DNA of 53,655 nt from Chloroflexota bacterium (lineage in GTDB: Bacteria; Chloroflexota; Dehalococcoidia; Lucifugimonadales; Lucifugimonadaceae), in the NCBI GenBank assembly GCA_002730555.1, contig PCAM01000013.1, positions 1 to 53,655 of the forward strand. The letters are read 5' to 3'. The stretch's first letter is position 1; each line of letters opens with the position of its first letter. The position numbers and the translations under genes are program-made. The notes beneath the pieces were generated by a model, which was given only the letters and a program-made list of their open reading frames with translations, searched no databases and was not told where the DNA came from. This document shows, in pieces, positions 1-8,974 of the stretch.

Positions 1-346
1 CGTCAACGGCGACCGCTGTCGTGATCTCCGCCCGAGCGATACCTCTTCGACCGTCCAGCATCGCCCGGAAGTCGTCACGGATCGCCGGGGCTATCCGTGA
101 CGCACGGTGCGTCACCAGCAGTTTGGCCAAGTTCCGTGCCGTTTCGCCGAGGTCCGCCAGTACCTTGTCGATGCCGTCCATCTTGACGGCCATCGGCACT
201 TGCGGGGCGTCCAATAGAGCCGCGAAATCCTCGTCACCCAGCGCCGTCGCTAGGGCGTCAAGGTCAGCGGCCCATTCGTCAAACGTATCGTTCTCGAACG
301 CTATATCGAAGGCGGCCTGCGCGTAACGTCTTGCTTTAGGCGCCAT
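1..346 (-). CDS. atpH: ATP synthase F1 delta subunit, partial (C-terminus beyond left edge)
   Basis: The reverse strand encodes about 115 residues beginning MAPKARRYAQAAFDIA, the typical start of the delta/OSCP subunit (arginine, then YAQAAFDIA). Delta joins the F1 head to the peripheral stalk formed by the b subunits. The ATG at 344-346 is preceded by a strong AAGGAGG ribosome-binding site (352-358). The gene lies 46 nt downstream of atpF, as in the usual atpBEFH order. It runs off the left edge, so the C-terminus and the following F1 genes (atpA, G, D, C) are not visible. Identification is by N-terminal pattern and position. Confidence 0.88.
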   Translation of the reverse strand, partial: MAPKARRYAQAAFDIAFENDTFDEWAADLDALATALGDEDFAALLDAPQVPMAVKMDGIDKVLADLGETARNLAKLLVTHRASRIAPAIRDDFRAMLDGRRGIARAEITTAVAVD

Positions 347-392
347 GCTCAGTCCTCCTTCCTGTTCGTCCGGCCACGTCGGTCAACATGCG

Positions 393-896
393 TTAGTTCC
401 TACGATCCTCAGCGAGGCCTTCTTCAAGGACACCGGCGATGATTTCCCGGTGCGCCGGTGCGTCAAGCGACCGGCCGATCACGCGTTCAGCGGCGTCAAC
501 CGCCAGGTTCGCGAACTCGGTCCTGATCTGCTCGATAGCCCCGTCTCGCTCACGCTGGACGTCCTGAGCAGCCCGTTCACGCAGGCTTTCGAGGTCGGCA
601 CGAACGCGTTCCTCTTCCGTGACCCGCAGCCTTGCAGCCGCCTCTCGCGCTTCGGCGATCAACTGCTGACCCTGTGTGCGGGCCTCGGCGATTTCCTGCT
701 CTACCCGCTCGGCAGAAGACGCAGCATCCCGTCGCGCCCTGTCGGCCGCCTCAAGACTCTCCTTGATCCGATTGGAGCGCTCATCGAGCGCCTTGGAAAT
801 CGGACCGTATAGGAGCTTCGAGAGGATGAAGAACAGGATCAGAAAGCTGACGATCTGTGTTACCAGTCCCGGCAGATTTATGCCTATAGCATCCAT
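393..896 (-). CDS. atpF: ATP synthase F0 b subunit
   Basis: This 167-residue protein has one N-terminal membrane helix (about residues 8-30, ending LLYGP) followed by a long charged coiled coil rich in E, R, A and Q, the normal build of subunit b. It forms the peripheral stalk that holds F1 against rotation. The reading frame stays open 75 nt further upstream, but I place the start at the ATG 894-896, which gives MDAIGINLPGL and puts the membrane helix at the N-terminus. A GGGGAAG sequence lies just upstream. It sits between atpE and atpH. Confidence 0.92.
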   Translation of the reverse strand: MDAIGINLPGLVTQIVSFLILFFILSKLLYGPISKALDERSNRIKESLEAADRARRDAASSAERVEQEIAEARTQGQQLIAEAREAAARLRVTEEERVRADLESLRERAAQDVQRERDGAIEQIRTEFANLAVDAAERVIGRSLDAPAHREIIAGVLEEGLAEDRRN

Positions 897-995
897 CGAT
901 CTTCCCCAAAACGAGGTGGGCGATAAAACGCCAACCCCGCACCCACGACTCCAGAAAACGCCTGAAAGCATTCCCGGCGCCGTGCAGGTGTATTG

Positions 996-1346
<351 letters not shown>

Positions 1347-2489
1347 CTAGTGCTCCTCCTCGCCGTGGTCAATGGTTGCCATCACGCCGAACACCAGCGT
1401 GAGCATGGCGAAGATGAAAGCCTGAATGACGCCAACAAAGAGTTCCAGCCCAATGAACGGGATGATCCCGATCAGGGGGAACAGGAACGCCATCGCTACG
1501 AGCAAGACCTCCCCGGCGAACATGTTTCCAAAGAGACGGAAGGTGAAGCTGATGGTACGGGCCAGTTCGCCGATGATCTCAAGGATCCCGACAAAGAAGA
1601 ATATCGGGCCCTGTTTGATGTTGATGAACTTGCCACCGTAGCCGCCGAACCCGAGGGAACGGAATCCCCAGATCTGGACAGTGATCATCGCCACAAGAGC
1701 GATAGCCAGCGTGTTGTTGACGTCCGTGTTGGCGCCGCGGAGGTAGGGGATGAGAATGCCGACGTCTTCCGACAGGTCTACATCATGGGATTCAATATCA
1801 GCCATCAGGCCTGAGTCGAAATCTTCATCGATCAGTTCATCGAGCTCTTCTGAGTCGTGAATGAACTCAACACCGTGCCCTTCGTGGTCAAGCTCAAGAC
1901 TCGCCAGGGGAATGGCGTCCTGGCTAGTGCGACCGAAGGGAATGATCTTTATCGGGCCACCGTTGAAAACAACCAGATCGGGATCTTTGAACTCCACCTC
2001 GCTGCCATCGTGTCCAGCCTCTTCAATGGCATGTTCACGATGCTCAGCGAACTCCGTAGAGGTCTCGACCCAACCGATGGTGCCGACACCCGGAAGAACC
2101 CCGATCCAGTTGTTGATGACGACGACGAGGAAGATAGAAAGGACGAGGGGGAGGAAGCGTCGGCCGTGGCGACCTCCGGCGGCGGATTCCGCCAGGTTGA
2201 TGAAGAAGGCGACGATGACTTCGAGGAAATTCTGCAGTCCAGTCGGTACGTCCTTCTCCGGGGAGTTGCTCCGGATTTTACGGGTGCCGAAGAAGGCAAC
2301 GAGGGTGAGGATGATACCGGCGATCCAGAACATGATCGCCGTGTTCATCACTTCGTATTCAAAAGAGCCAAAATCAATCGCAAGCCCCACAGGTTCTGCG
2401 GGAAGTTGGATGGCGGCGATGGGGGCACCGAGGAATCCGAGGCCGAACGGTGCGCCGAGTGCGCCACCCACGATCGACAGGCCGAACAC
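1347..2489 (-). CDS. atpB: ATP synthase F0 a subunit with a large acidic insertion
   Basis: Subunit a forms the proton half-channels. The essential arginine is Arg318 in FRLFGNMFAGE, and the C-terminal helices are well conserved. Unusually, about 105 residues rich in D, E and H (about 140-245) separate the PGVGTIG helix from PYLRGANTDVNNTLAIAL, where most family members have a short loop; length is 380 residues against a usual 230-280. The first conventional start is the GTG at 2487-2489, but it has no ribosome-binding site and would begin inside a hydrophobic helix. An in-frame ATT at 2535-2537, 9 nt after GAGG, would add 16 residues (LSSPIKLVTLLLLAG) and complete that helix, so the start is uncertain. 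Confidence 0.93.
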   Translation of the reverse strand: MFGLSIVGGALGAPFGLGFLGAPIAAIQLPAEPVGLAIDFGSFEYEVMNTAIMFWIAGIILTLVAFFGTRKIRSNSPEKDVPTGLQNFLEVIVAFFINLAESAAGGRHGRRFLPLVLSIFLVVVINNWIGVLPGVGTIGWVETSTEFAEHREHAIEEAGHDGSEVEFKDPDLVVFNGGPIKIIPFGRTSQDAIPLASLELDHEGHGVEFIHDSEELDELIDEDFDSGLMADIESHDVDLSEDVGILIPYLRGANTDVNNTLAIALVAMITVQIWGFRSLGFGGYGGKFINIKQGPIFFFVGILEIIGELARTISFTFRLFGNMFAGEVLLVAMAFLFPLIGIIPFIGLELFVGVIQAFIFAMLTLVFGVMATIDHGEEEH

Positions 2490-2586
2490 GCCGGCTAGAA
2501 GTAACAGCGTGACCAGTTTTATTGGACTGGAGAGAATCTTCGACTACCTCGGCGATTCAGTTCTACGCGGACCTACCCCGGACGGG

Positions 2587-2856
2587 CTACCGCTGATCCC
2601 CGTCCCCGGGTCCATCGGTCGAGCCGTCCGAGTCGCCACCCCGCATGGCGTTCAATATTCGGATCATGCCTGCGAAGGCCACCACAATCCCGATGGCGAG
2701 ACCGACCAGCGTCAGAACCGGACTTGTGTCGAAACGACCGTCCAACCAGAAGCCGCCTCCCGCACCACCAGCGATGCTCAACGCAACAGCCCAACCTGCA
2801 CCCATCAGCCGCCCTAGCAGCTCAAAAGTGCTCCGATTCCCGGACGGAAGAGCCAT
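2587..2856 (-). CDS. AtpZ/AtpI-family F0 assembly protein
   Basis: This 89-residue protein has two predicted membrane helices (about 13-35 and 44-66), with the first carrying small residues before FWLDGRF. That matches the AtpZ/AtpI family, encoded at the head of many atp operons and implicated in c-ring assembly or Mg2+/Ca2+ handling. The C-terminus is a short polar D/G tail. It is the first gene of the atp operon, 97 nt before the atpB GTG. The ATG at 2854-2856 has no clear ribosome-binding site. Family assignment rests on size, topology and position; I cannot separate AtpZ from AtpI. Confidence 0.75.
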   Translation of the reverse strand: MALPSGNRSTFELLGRLMGAGWAVALSIAGGAGGGFWLDGRFDTSPVLTLVGLAIGIVVAFAGMIRILNAMRGGDSDGSTDGPGDGDQR

Positions 2857-3424
2857 CGCGTTCGCACCCGCATTAACTGCGGATCACCCTCAGAATTTCG
2901 ATTGTGGACTTTATCACACACTGCACGACGGGACAACGAAAATTCCCGAATCCCTTGAAATCCAAATTAACCGGATTTCCGGAGCCGAGCCGCACGTAAA
3001 ACACAGTCGATCAACGCCCGCAGCAAACCTGAAGGTCCGCCACGGGCACACCCACTATACGTCGGAGCCGCGCCCAGATACACCCGGGGAAAATGAGGAC
3101 GAGGTGAGCATCAGGTAAACGGTTTCCTCAAAAGGCGTTCGCTGCAGTGTCACGTCGCAGGGGCGGTGCTTGCTCCACCCCGTCTTGTGGCAACGACAGA
3201 AATCGGGCGATCGGCCACTCGCTGAACGGCCCATCGCTTTAGTCGTCGCGGGCCAATACGTATGGTCTGGGCGCATCTGCCCGTCCTGAACTATCAACCT
3301 GTCATCCTGGTCATTATCCCCAGTATGACAATTCGTTTGTTGGCGCCGGACCGGGTGTCTCCTTGAAACGATGTGCGACTGGAGGGCCTGCGCCTCCGAC
3401 CGCACGCGCCACCCCCACGGACGC
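2857..3424. other. Intergenic region upstream of the atp operon
   Basis: I see no convincing gene here; open frames on both strands lack family features and ribosome-binding sites. It holds an imperfect hairpin at 3300-3330 (TGTCATCCTGG pairing with CCAGTATGACA) and a GC-rich repeat fragment near 3158-3182, both related to repeats elsewhere in the window. A weak minus-strand promoter candidate lies just upstream of atpZ: TTGTCC, 17 nt, TAAAGT, within 2910-2945. It matches consensus at four of six positions in each box. Confidence 0.5.
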
Positions 3425-3979
3425 CTAGCCCTCTTTGCCGGAATCCCCTATGTCATCTAGGTCAAGGGTGTCGATGAAATCCTTGAACGCGGACATTCGC
3501 TCTATCTCGCCCTCGGTGGGCGGGTTGCCTGAAGACTCCTTCGCCTCGCCGTCCCCGACCACCGCTTTGCCCGTCTCCGCATCCATGTGCACGCCGGCGC
3601 GATCCAGCACGGACTCTTCAACAAAAATCGGAACCTCGGCCCGTACGGCAAGCGCTAGTGCGTCCGAGGGGCGAGAATCCACAGAGATCTGCTTCTCAGA
3701 CGCCGTCATCACGATCTTGGCGAAAAAAGTCTCCTGATCCAGCCCGGATACCACGATGTGATCGATGGTGCCGCCAAGGTTGCCGATCAGGTGGTGAAGC
3801 AGGTCGTGCGTCATCGGGCGCGGCGGCGTCATATCCTGGAGCGTCAGGGCAATGGCCTCTGCTTCAGGCTGTCCGATCCATATCGGCAGGAACCGCTCGG
3901 CGTCTTTTTCTTTGAGGATGACGATGCGCGAGTAGTTCAGAAGGCTAACTCGAATACTGTCGATGACCATCTCGCGCAT
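3425..3979 (-). CDS. Bifunctional nuclease (BFN, DUF151) family protein
   Basis: The 184-residue product has the BFN/DUF151 pattern: V-I-L-K-E, then ERFLPIWIGQPEAEAIAL, PMTHDLLHHLIGNLGG, and VDSRPSDALALAVR near residues 100-115. Founding members were described as nucleases; bacterial homologues are poorly characterised. The C-terminal 50 residues are acidic and polar, ending DDIGDSGKEG, and are probably flexible. The start ATG at 3977-3979 has GGAGGG upstream; a second ATG three codons in is an alternative. It is a single gene with no obvious partner. Confidence 0.85.
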   Translation of the reverse strand: MREMVIDSIRVSLLNYSRIVILKEKDAERFLPIWIGQPEAEAIALTLQDMTPPRPMTHDLLHHLIGNLGGTIDHIVVSGLDQETFFAKIVMTASEKQISVDSRPSDALALAVRAEVPIFVEESVLDRAGVHMDAETGKAVVGDGEAKESSGNPPTEGEIERMSAFKDFIDTLDLDDIGDSGKEG

Positions 3980-4148
3980 GATCTCGGTGCCCTCCGACTT
4001 TGGCGACTACCGTCGATCCCGCTTGGTTCCGAAGGGTCTCCGGGAGCTCCGAGATATCTCTCAGACCAGTACCGCCAAATCGCTGCCCGTAGGTTAGGGG
4101 TCATTTCACAGGGGTGTCAACGAAGTAGTCACCCTGCTTCGACGGGTG

Positions 4149-4424
4149 CTACCTTTCAATCGGTGATTCCGGACTTGGAACCCGGGAACGCACCCGAGCA
4201 TCGACCTGCCGCCTGCGAAGCATCACCCTGTGGCCGCATCCGCCGCAGCGAAGACCTATGTCAGCCCCGACACGATATACGGTCCAGTCGTTCGCGCCGC
4301 ACGGGTGCCCCTTCTTGAGGGTGATACGGTCACCGACCTCATACTGGACCGCTTCTCCGCCCGTAAGTTTCGTGTGCTCGCTCACGCCGGCATCGCCATC
4401 AATTTTGGCCTTCCAAGGCCTCAT
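4149..4424 (-). CDS. DUF951 family protein
   Basis: The core YEVGDRITLKKGHPCG followed by GADIGLRCGGCGHRVML is the signature of the short DUF951 family: a beta-barrel-like basic protein with a CxxC pair (CGGC) and an upstream Cys in HPCG. Function is unknown. The ATG at 4422-4424 overlaps the end of pyrF by 26 nt; a GTG at 4383-4385 would give a 78-residue product, closer to the family norm. Neither start has a strong ribosome-binding site. The overlap suggests cotranscription with pyrF. Confidence 0.8.
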   Translation of the reverse strand: MRPWKAKIDGDAGVSEHTKLTGGEAVQYEVGDRITLKKGHPCGANDWTVYRVGADIGLRCGGCGHRVMLRRRQVDARVRSRVPSPESPIER

Positions 4425-5226
4425 TTATCTCGTCCCTCAACGTTTCAGCCGCCGACCTGGCAGACCCGGCGTATGTCCCTGCTTCTTCAGAGGCAAAGAT
4501 GATGCCGCGTGAGGAGGAGATCATCACCCCGCGACCGTCCGAATTAACGCCGGCTCGCGTAGCGGCTTCCACATCACCACCCTGTGCGCCTACGCCCGGG
4601 ATGAGGATCGGCATGTCGGGATGCTGCCCCCGCAACGTCGCCAGCTCGGCCGGGTAGGTGGCCCCGACGACGATCCCCACGTTGCCGCCGGTGTTCCACT
4701 TTGAGGCCAGTCGCGCCGTGTGCTCGTACAGCGTCCCTTCCACACCGTCCCCAACCAGCTTGAGGTCCTGCAGTTCTGCCGCGCCTGGATTGGAGGTCCG
4801 GCAGACGATGATGGCCCCGCGATCCGCTCGTTCCGTAAAGGGCTCGACCGACTCGACGCCCAGGTAGGGGTGCAGGGTCACGGTATCAAAGTCCCACACA
4901 TCGAACATTGCTTTCGCGTATGCGGAAGCGGTGGAGCCGATGTCCCCCCGTTTGCAATCGCCGATCAAAACAGCGTCCGGAGCAATGTTTTTTATATGCG
5001 AGATCGTCTTCTCAAGCGCCCTCAGTCCATCCAGACCGAGCGCCTCGTAGAAAGCGAGCTGCGGTTTGTAGGCGCAGACGAGGTCAGAAGTGGCGTCGAT
5101 GATAGCGCGGTTGAATTCCGCCACATCGGACACCGCCATGCGCCGGGGATCGGGGTCAAGGCCGATACACACGAGCGAGCCGCTAGAGCGAGCCGCCGCG
5201 TCCAGTTTTTCGACCCATCCCGTCAT
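4399..5226 (-). CDS. pyrF: Orotidine 5'-phosphate decarboxylase (type 2)
   Basis: This enzyme converts OMP to UMP, the last step of de novo UMP synthesis. The catalytic Asp/Lys cluster is visible in IGDCKRGDIGSTA, with CIGLDPDP at the N-terminus and a phosphate-binding region near the C-terminus (GVMISSSRGI). At 275 residues it matches the longer type 2 family. I chose the ATG at 5224-5226 because AAAGG lies 9 nt upstream; the ATG ten codons earlier has none. It lies apart from the main pyr operon at 10-18 kb. No PyrR motif is seen in its short leader. Confidence 0.94.
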   Translation of the reverse strand: MTGWVEKLDAAARSSGSLVCIGLDPDPRRMAVSDVAEFNRAIIDATSDLVCAYKPQLAFYEALGLDGLRALEKTISHIKNIAPDAVLIGDCKRGDIGSTASAYAKAMFDVWDFDTVTLHPYLGVESVEPFTERADRGAIIVCRTSNPGAAELQDLKLVGDGVEGTLYEHTARLASKWNTGGNVGIVVGATYPAELATLRGQHPDMPILIPGVGAQGGDVEAATRAGVNSDGRGVMISSSRGIIFASEEAGTYAGSARSAAETLRDEINEALEGQN

Positions 5227-5362
5227 GGGCAGTAACCTTTCAAATGTGAGCGCCATCCGACTGACGGATCGGCCAGCTCAAGTTATTGGAACGAGTACTC
5301 AGGGTCGCGCATACGCTGGTGTGCGTGCAAAGCAGTCACGTGAGGTTACCCGTAATACCCCT

Positions 5363-6061
5363 ATGACTGCGCCATCCACAACAACGCCATCAACCGAAGA
5401 GGTCCAGACGCTTTACGACCGGTTGTTCACTGCTTACGGGCCGCAGCGCTGGTGGCCGGGCGATGGACCGTTCGATGTAATCGTCGGAGCGATCCTGACC
5501 CAGAACACAAACTGGACCAACGTGGAGAAGGCGCTGGAAACGCTTCGCCGGACGGGCGTGTGGTCTTTTGCCGCTATCCATGGCACCCAGCGGGACGAGC
5601 TTGCCGAGCTAATCCGGTCGTCCGGCTATTTCAACCAGAAAGCCCGCAAGTTGCACGGGTTCGCTGCGCTACTGGAAAACGAATTCCACGGCGAACTCGA
5701 TCAGTTACTCGGCCTTCCAATGGACGAATTACGGGCCAGATTGCTTGGCATCTGGGGGATCGGCGAAGAGACAGCAGACGACATCGTGCTGTACGCCTCC
5801 GGCAAACCATCGTTCGTGATCGACACTTACACCCGGCGGATAGTCGACCGGCTGGGCTGGCGTGTGGACGGCGATGCGTACGGAGACTACCAATCGCTGT
5901 TCGTAGAACGGCTCCGGCCCGACACTGCCCTCTTCAACGAATACCACGCTTTGCTGGACCACCACGCCGCCGAGGTGTGCCGGCCAACGCCGAAATGCGA
6001 CGGGTGCTGTTTGCTGGAAATCTGTCTGACGGGACGGAATACCCACCACGAGTCATCGTGA
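5363..6061 (+). CDS. Endonuclease III-like HhH-GPD protein with Fe-S cluster motif
   Basis: The 232-residue product has the HhH-GPD fold of DNA glycosylases: ILTQNTNWTNVEKAL, then the helix-hairpin-helix GIWGIGEETADDIVLY and the catalytic-aspartate segment VIDTYTRR. Near the C-terminus a C-X5-C-X2-C-X5-C array (CRPTPKCDGCCLLEIC) can bind a [4Fe-4S] cluster. The lysine of classical endonuclease III (GVGRKTA) is replaced by Glu in GIGEETA while the aspartate is kept, which matches the EndoIII-related group COG2231. I start at the ATG 5363-5365 since homology begins soon after. The substrate is unknown. Confidence 0.85.
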   Translation: MTAPSTTTPSTEEVQTLYDRLFTAYGPQRWWPGDGPFDVIVGAILTQNTNWTNVEKALETLRRTGVWSFAAIHGTQRDELAELIRSSGYFNQKARKLHGFAALLENEFHGELDQLLGLPMDELRARLLGIWGIGEETADDIVLYASGKPSFVIDTYTRRIVDRLGWRVDGDAYGDYQSLFVERLRPDTALFNEYHALLDHHAAEVCRPTPKCDGCCLLEICLTGRNTHHESS

Positions 6062-6072
6062 GCCGAGGCGAA

Positions 6073-6137
6073 GGATCTCGCCAGTAGCAGAGCGCAAGAA
6101 GGCCCGGCGTGCATGCGGCCATCCAGCGGCGAGATCC
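6073..6137. repeat. Intergenic inverted repeat
   Basis: GGATCTCGCC at 6073-6082 is the exact reverse complement of GGCGAGATCC at 6128-6137, with 45 nt between. It lies in the 221-nt gap between the endonuclease III-like gene and modC, which run convergently. No gene is supported in this gap. Confidence 0.6.
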
Positions 6138-6282
6138 GTCGTCGCAAGCTCCTCAGGATCACTTGTCGCGGAACCGGGGTGACAGGTGAATGCCACCCAC
6201 CAACCAACCGTCATCCCGATCCCTCCAGAAGCGGAAGGACAGCCCCCGCAATCCTCCCCCACCGGAAGACGTGGTACGCCCA

Positions 6283-7419
6283 CTACCCCACAGGCGCCGC
6301 GTCCAGCAGCTTGATACTGCTCGTCTTGAACACCAGGTAGGCGTGCTGCCCGCGCTCAAGGCTCAGCGCGTCAACCCCCCCCGGCGTCAGCGCCACAAGC
6401 ACCGGGACACCGATATCGACGCTCGCGTACACGAGGCCCCCCACCGGCTCCAGTTCCGTGATCAACCCGGCTATGGCGTTCCGTGCGCTCAACCCGGACG
6501 GCTCGCCCGTCGAGAGGATGATCTCCTCCGCGCCAAGCGCCATGATGACGGGCGCATCTGGGGCCCGGTCGCTCGGCGGCGTCACGATATCGGCGTTTCC
6601 AACCCTCACCCGGCCCGACGCGCCCCCGCCCCCGGGCTCAAGCACCGTCCCGTCCAGAAGATTTTCGACCGGCTCGTCCCGCAACAATCCGCCAACAGCC
6701 GGATCCAGCAGCACCCGTGACGGACGTCCTGACGATACGACCGCGCCACCGGACAGCACAAGTGCGTCATCGGCCAGCGCCAACACCTCGGAGATCGAGT
6801 GCGACACATACACCATCGGGATGCCCAGGTCTTTGTGCACGCGTCTGAGGTAGCTCAGCACAAGTCCGCGCAACCGGGCATCGAGCGATGCCATCGGCTC
6901 GTCGAGTAGCAGCAATCCCGGCGACATCGCAAGCGCCCGGGCGATGGCGACACGCTTGCTCTCGCCGCCGGACAGCGAACCCGGGGATCGCTCCATAAGC
7001 GACCGCAAACCGAGCAGGTCAACGACGTGATCCACATCCACCCGACGCTCGTTCTCAGGCGTCCGTCGCCAGCCGTACATGACGTTGTCGGACACGTTCA
7101 TGTGGGGAAACAGGGCCCCACCCTGGAAAACAAGACCTATGCGCCGTTTCTCGGGCGGCACAAATGTTTTTGAAGCGCTTCGATACAGGTCGGTTCCGTT
7201 GAGAACTATCTCCCCGTCGTCCGGTCGGAACAGTCCAGCCAGGCAGTTCAACAACGTCGTCTTACCGCTGCCGGACGGCCCGAAGAGCGCCGTTATTCCC
7301 GATCCGAAATCCCCGGCGACATCCAGAGTGAAGTCGCCTTGTCTGCGCGCAAAAGAGAATCTGAGCACGCCCGTCGAGTCAGGGGTCGGGTTATCGGGAT
7401 TCATCACGGCTTTTGACAC
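6283..7419 (-). CDS. modC: Molybdate ABC transporter ATPase
   Basis: The nucleotide-binding domain shows Walker A GPSGSGKTT, signature LSGGESKRVAIARAL, Walker B LLLLDEP and H-loop YVSHS. After about residue 290 follows a Mop-type region ending VFKTSSIKLLDAAPVG, which separates ModC from generic ABC ATPases. It powers molybdate (or tungstate) import through ModB. The GTG at 7417-7419 lies 3 nt after modB; an ATG at 7404 is the alternative. Neither has a ribosome-binding site, so translation is probably coupled to modB. Confidence 0.9.
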   Translation of the reverse strand: MSKAVMNPDNPTPDSTGVLRFSFARRQGDFTLDVAGDFGSGITALFGPSGSGKTTLLNCLAGLFRPDDGEIVLNGTDLYRSASKTFVPPEKRRIGLVFQGGALFPHMNVSDNVMYGWRRTPENERRVDVDHVVDLLGLRSLMERSPGSLSGGESKRVAIARALAMSPGLLLLDEPMASLDARLRGLVLSYLRRVHKDLGIPMVYVSHSISEVLALADDALVLSGGAVVSSGRPSRVLLDPAVGGLLRDEPVENLLDGTVLEPGGGGASGRVRVGNADIVTPPSDRAPDAPVIMALGAEEIILSTGEPSGLSARNAIAGLITELEPVGGLVYASVDIGVPVLVALTPGGVDALSLERGQHAYLVFKTSSIKLLDAAPVG

Positions 7420-7422
7420 CGG

Positions 7423-8094
7423 TTAAGCGCCGAATCCGGCACGGTGTCTACGGCCAGACAACCCGCCACGGCGCAGCAGGAGGTCGTGCACGATCAGGGT
7501 CGCGATCGCCAGCGCTATCGAGACGGCCACCAGCCGGTAAGCGGCCGCGTCATCGCCGGCCTGAATCCGGGTGAAGATCCCGAGGGGAAGAGTCTGCGTT
7601 CGCCCCGGGATGTTGCCGGCGACGACGATGGTGGCCCCGAACTCGGAAAGCGCACGCACGAAACCGATCAGCGTTCCGGCGAGCAGACCGCGATACGCCA
7701 GTGGGATCGTCACCGTGACCAGCACCCGCCAGGGGTTTGCCCCTAGGCTCCGGGCGGCAAGCTCAAAACGCGGGTCCACGGCCTCAAGGGCCACGACAAA
7801 GGTCCTGACGATCAGCGGGAGGGCCACTATCGCTGAGGCGAGCGACGCGGCAAAAGCGGTAAACGCCAGCCCGTCAAAAGGCCCCCGGTTGCCGAGCAGA
7901 ATCAGCAGTCCGTAACCGATCACCACGGGCGGCAACGCCAGCGGCAGGGACACGATGGCCTCGATCAAGAACCGGCCGCGCAGCTGCTTTCTAACGAGAA
8001 TCCATGCCAGCCCAAACGCTATCGGGAGCGCCATCAGCATCGCCGCGACCGCAACTCGCAACGATAGCAGGACGATAGTTAGATCAGACGACAT
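7423..8094 (-). CDS. modB: Molybdate ABC transporter permease
   Basis: This 223-residue protein has about five or six membrane helices. The cytoplasmic EAA loop, which docks onto the ATPase, is seen as LEAVDPRFELAARSLGANPW (about 102-121), and the SEFGATIVVAGN segment is typical of ModB/CysT-like permeases. It sits between modA (36 nt upstream) and modC (3 nt downstream), so the three form one operon. Confidence 0.9.
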   Translation of the reverse strand: MSSDLTIVLLSLRVAVAAMLMALPIAFGLAWILVRKQLRGRFLIEAIVSLPLALPPVVIGYGLLILLGNRGPFDGLAFTAFAASLASAIVALPLIVRTFVVALEAVDPRFELAARSLGANPWRVLVTVTIPLAYRGLLAGTLIGFVRALSEFGATIVVAGNIPGRTQTLPLGIFTRIQAGDDAAAYRLVAVSIALAIATLIVHDLLLRRGGLSGRRHRAGFGA

Positions 8095-8130
8095 CGGGCG
8101 TAAGTCTATCTCCCGACCGAACCGATTGGC

Positions 8131-8901
8131 TCACCGGGATACGGGCACGAAGCCGTGACGCTCAAACACAACGCCGCCGGCGTCACCAGCAAGAAATCCA
8201 ATAAACCTTCGGGCCACCTCTGAACCGCCTTCCCTGTCGATGATCGCCGCCGGATATATGATCGGATCGTGGAGCCCTTCCGGAATGACGTACAGGACCT
8301 CCACTCCGGACGCCACCGCCGCATCCGTGCCGTACACCAATCCAAACGCAGCGCTGCCGGTGTCCACCGCGCCCACCGCCGCCCGCACATCAAGCGTCGG
8401 GATCACGCGCGACTCCACACCCTCCCACGACCCGGCCGCCTCAAATGCCTGCTTTGCGTACAACCCCGCAGGCGCCAGCTCCGGGTCGGCGATCGCGATT
8501 CGGCCGCCCAGGGAAGCCAGATCACTGAGATCACTCAGCTGCGCAGCCCCCCCATCGCCTATCACCACGAGTCGATTGCGAAGAAGCTCCAGCCGGCTCC
8601 CCGCTAGTACTTGGTCGGACGCCTCCAACCGGTCCATAGGCGCGGCCCCGGCGAAAATTACGGCGTCCGAAGGCGCCCCCAGCTCCACCTGTCGCGCTAG
8701 TGCATTAGACCCACCGAAGCTGAACTCCACCTCCACGCCGGAGTCTTCCTCGAATACAACGCCCGCCTCTAGAAGCGTATCCGTCAATGACGCGGCGGCA
8801 AGCACAAGAATGGCGTCGTCTCCACCGCCGTTTCCGCATCCGACGGTCAGAGCAATCACCATCACGGCAAACGCCAGCACGACACGCATCAAGATCGCCA
8901 T
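8131..8901 (-). CDS. modA: Molybdate-binding lipoprotein
   Basis: The product is the periplasmic or cell-surface substrate-binding protein of the Mod system. After the signal segment come ILVLAAASLTDTL and FSFGGSNALARQVELGAPSDAVIF, the ModA pattern of oxyanion-binding serines. The N-terminal helix ends ALTVGC, an imperfect lipobox that suggests lipid attachment. The frame is open to a GTG at 8952, but I start at the ATG 8899-8901 since it yields a normal short signal peptide; an ATG at 8889 is also possible. Molybdate versus tungstate specificity cannot be told from sequence alone. Confidence 0.88.
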   Translation of the reverse strand: MAILMRVVLAFAVMVIALTVGCGNGGGDDAILVLAAASLTDTLLEAGVVFEEDSGVEVEFSFGGSNALARQVELGAPSDAVIFAGAAPMDRLEASDQVLAGSRLELLRNRLVVIGDGGAAQLSDLSDLASLGGRIAIADPELAPAGLYAKQAFEAAGSWEGVESRVIPTLDVRAAVGAVDTGSAAFGLVYGTDAAVASGVEVLYVIPEGLHDPIIYPAAIIDREGGSEVARRFIGFLAGDAGGVVFERHGFVPVSR

Positions 8902-8974
8902 CCCGGTGATTTGTTTTCCAACTCCGGCCATTGTGTCATCGATCGCCTTCACTTGCTGGTCGGTGTTACTTCAG

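Noticed and set aside
1857-2498. Plus-strand open frame opposite atpB
   Set aside because: Its acidic composition is the mirror of the atpB codons, and it has no independent evidence.
3055-3405. 116-codon minus-strand frame upstream of the atp operon
   Set aside because: It has no motif, no ribosome-binding site, and crosses repeat sequences.
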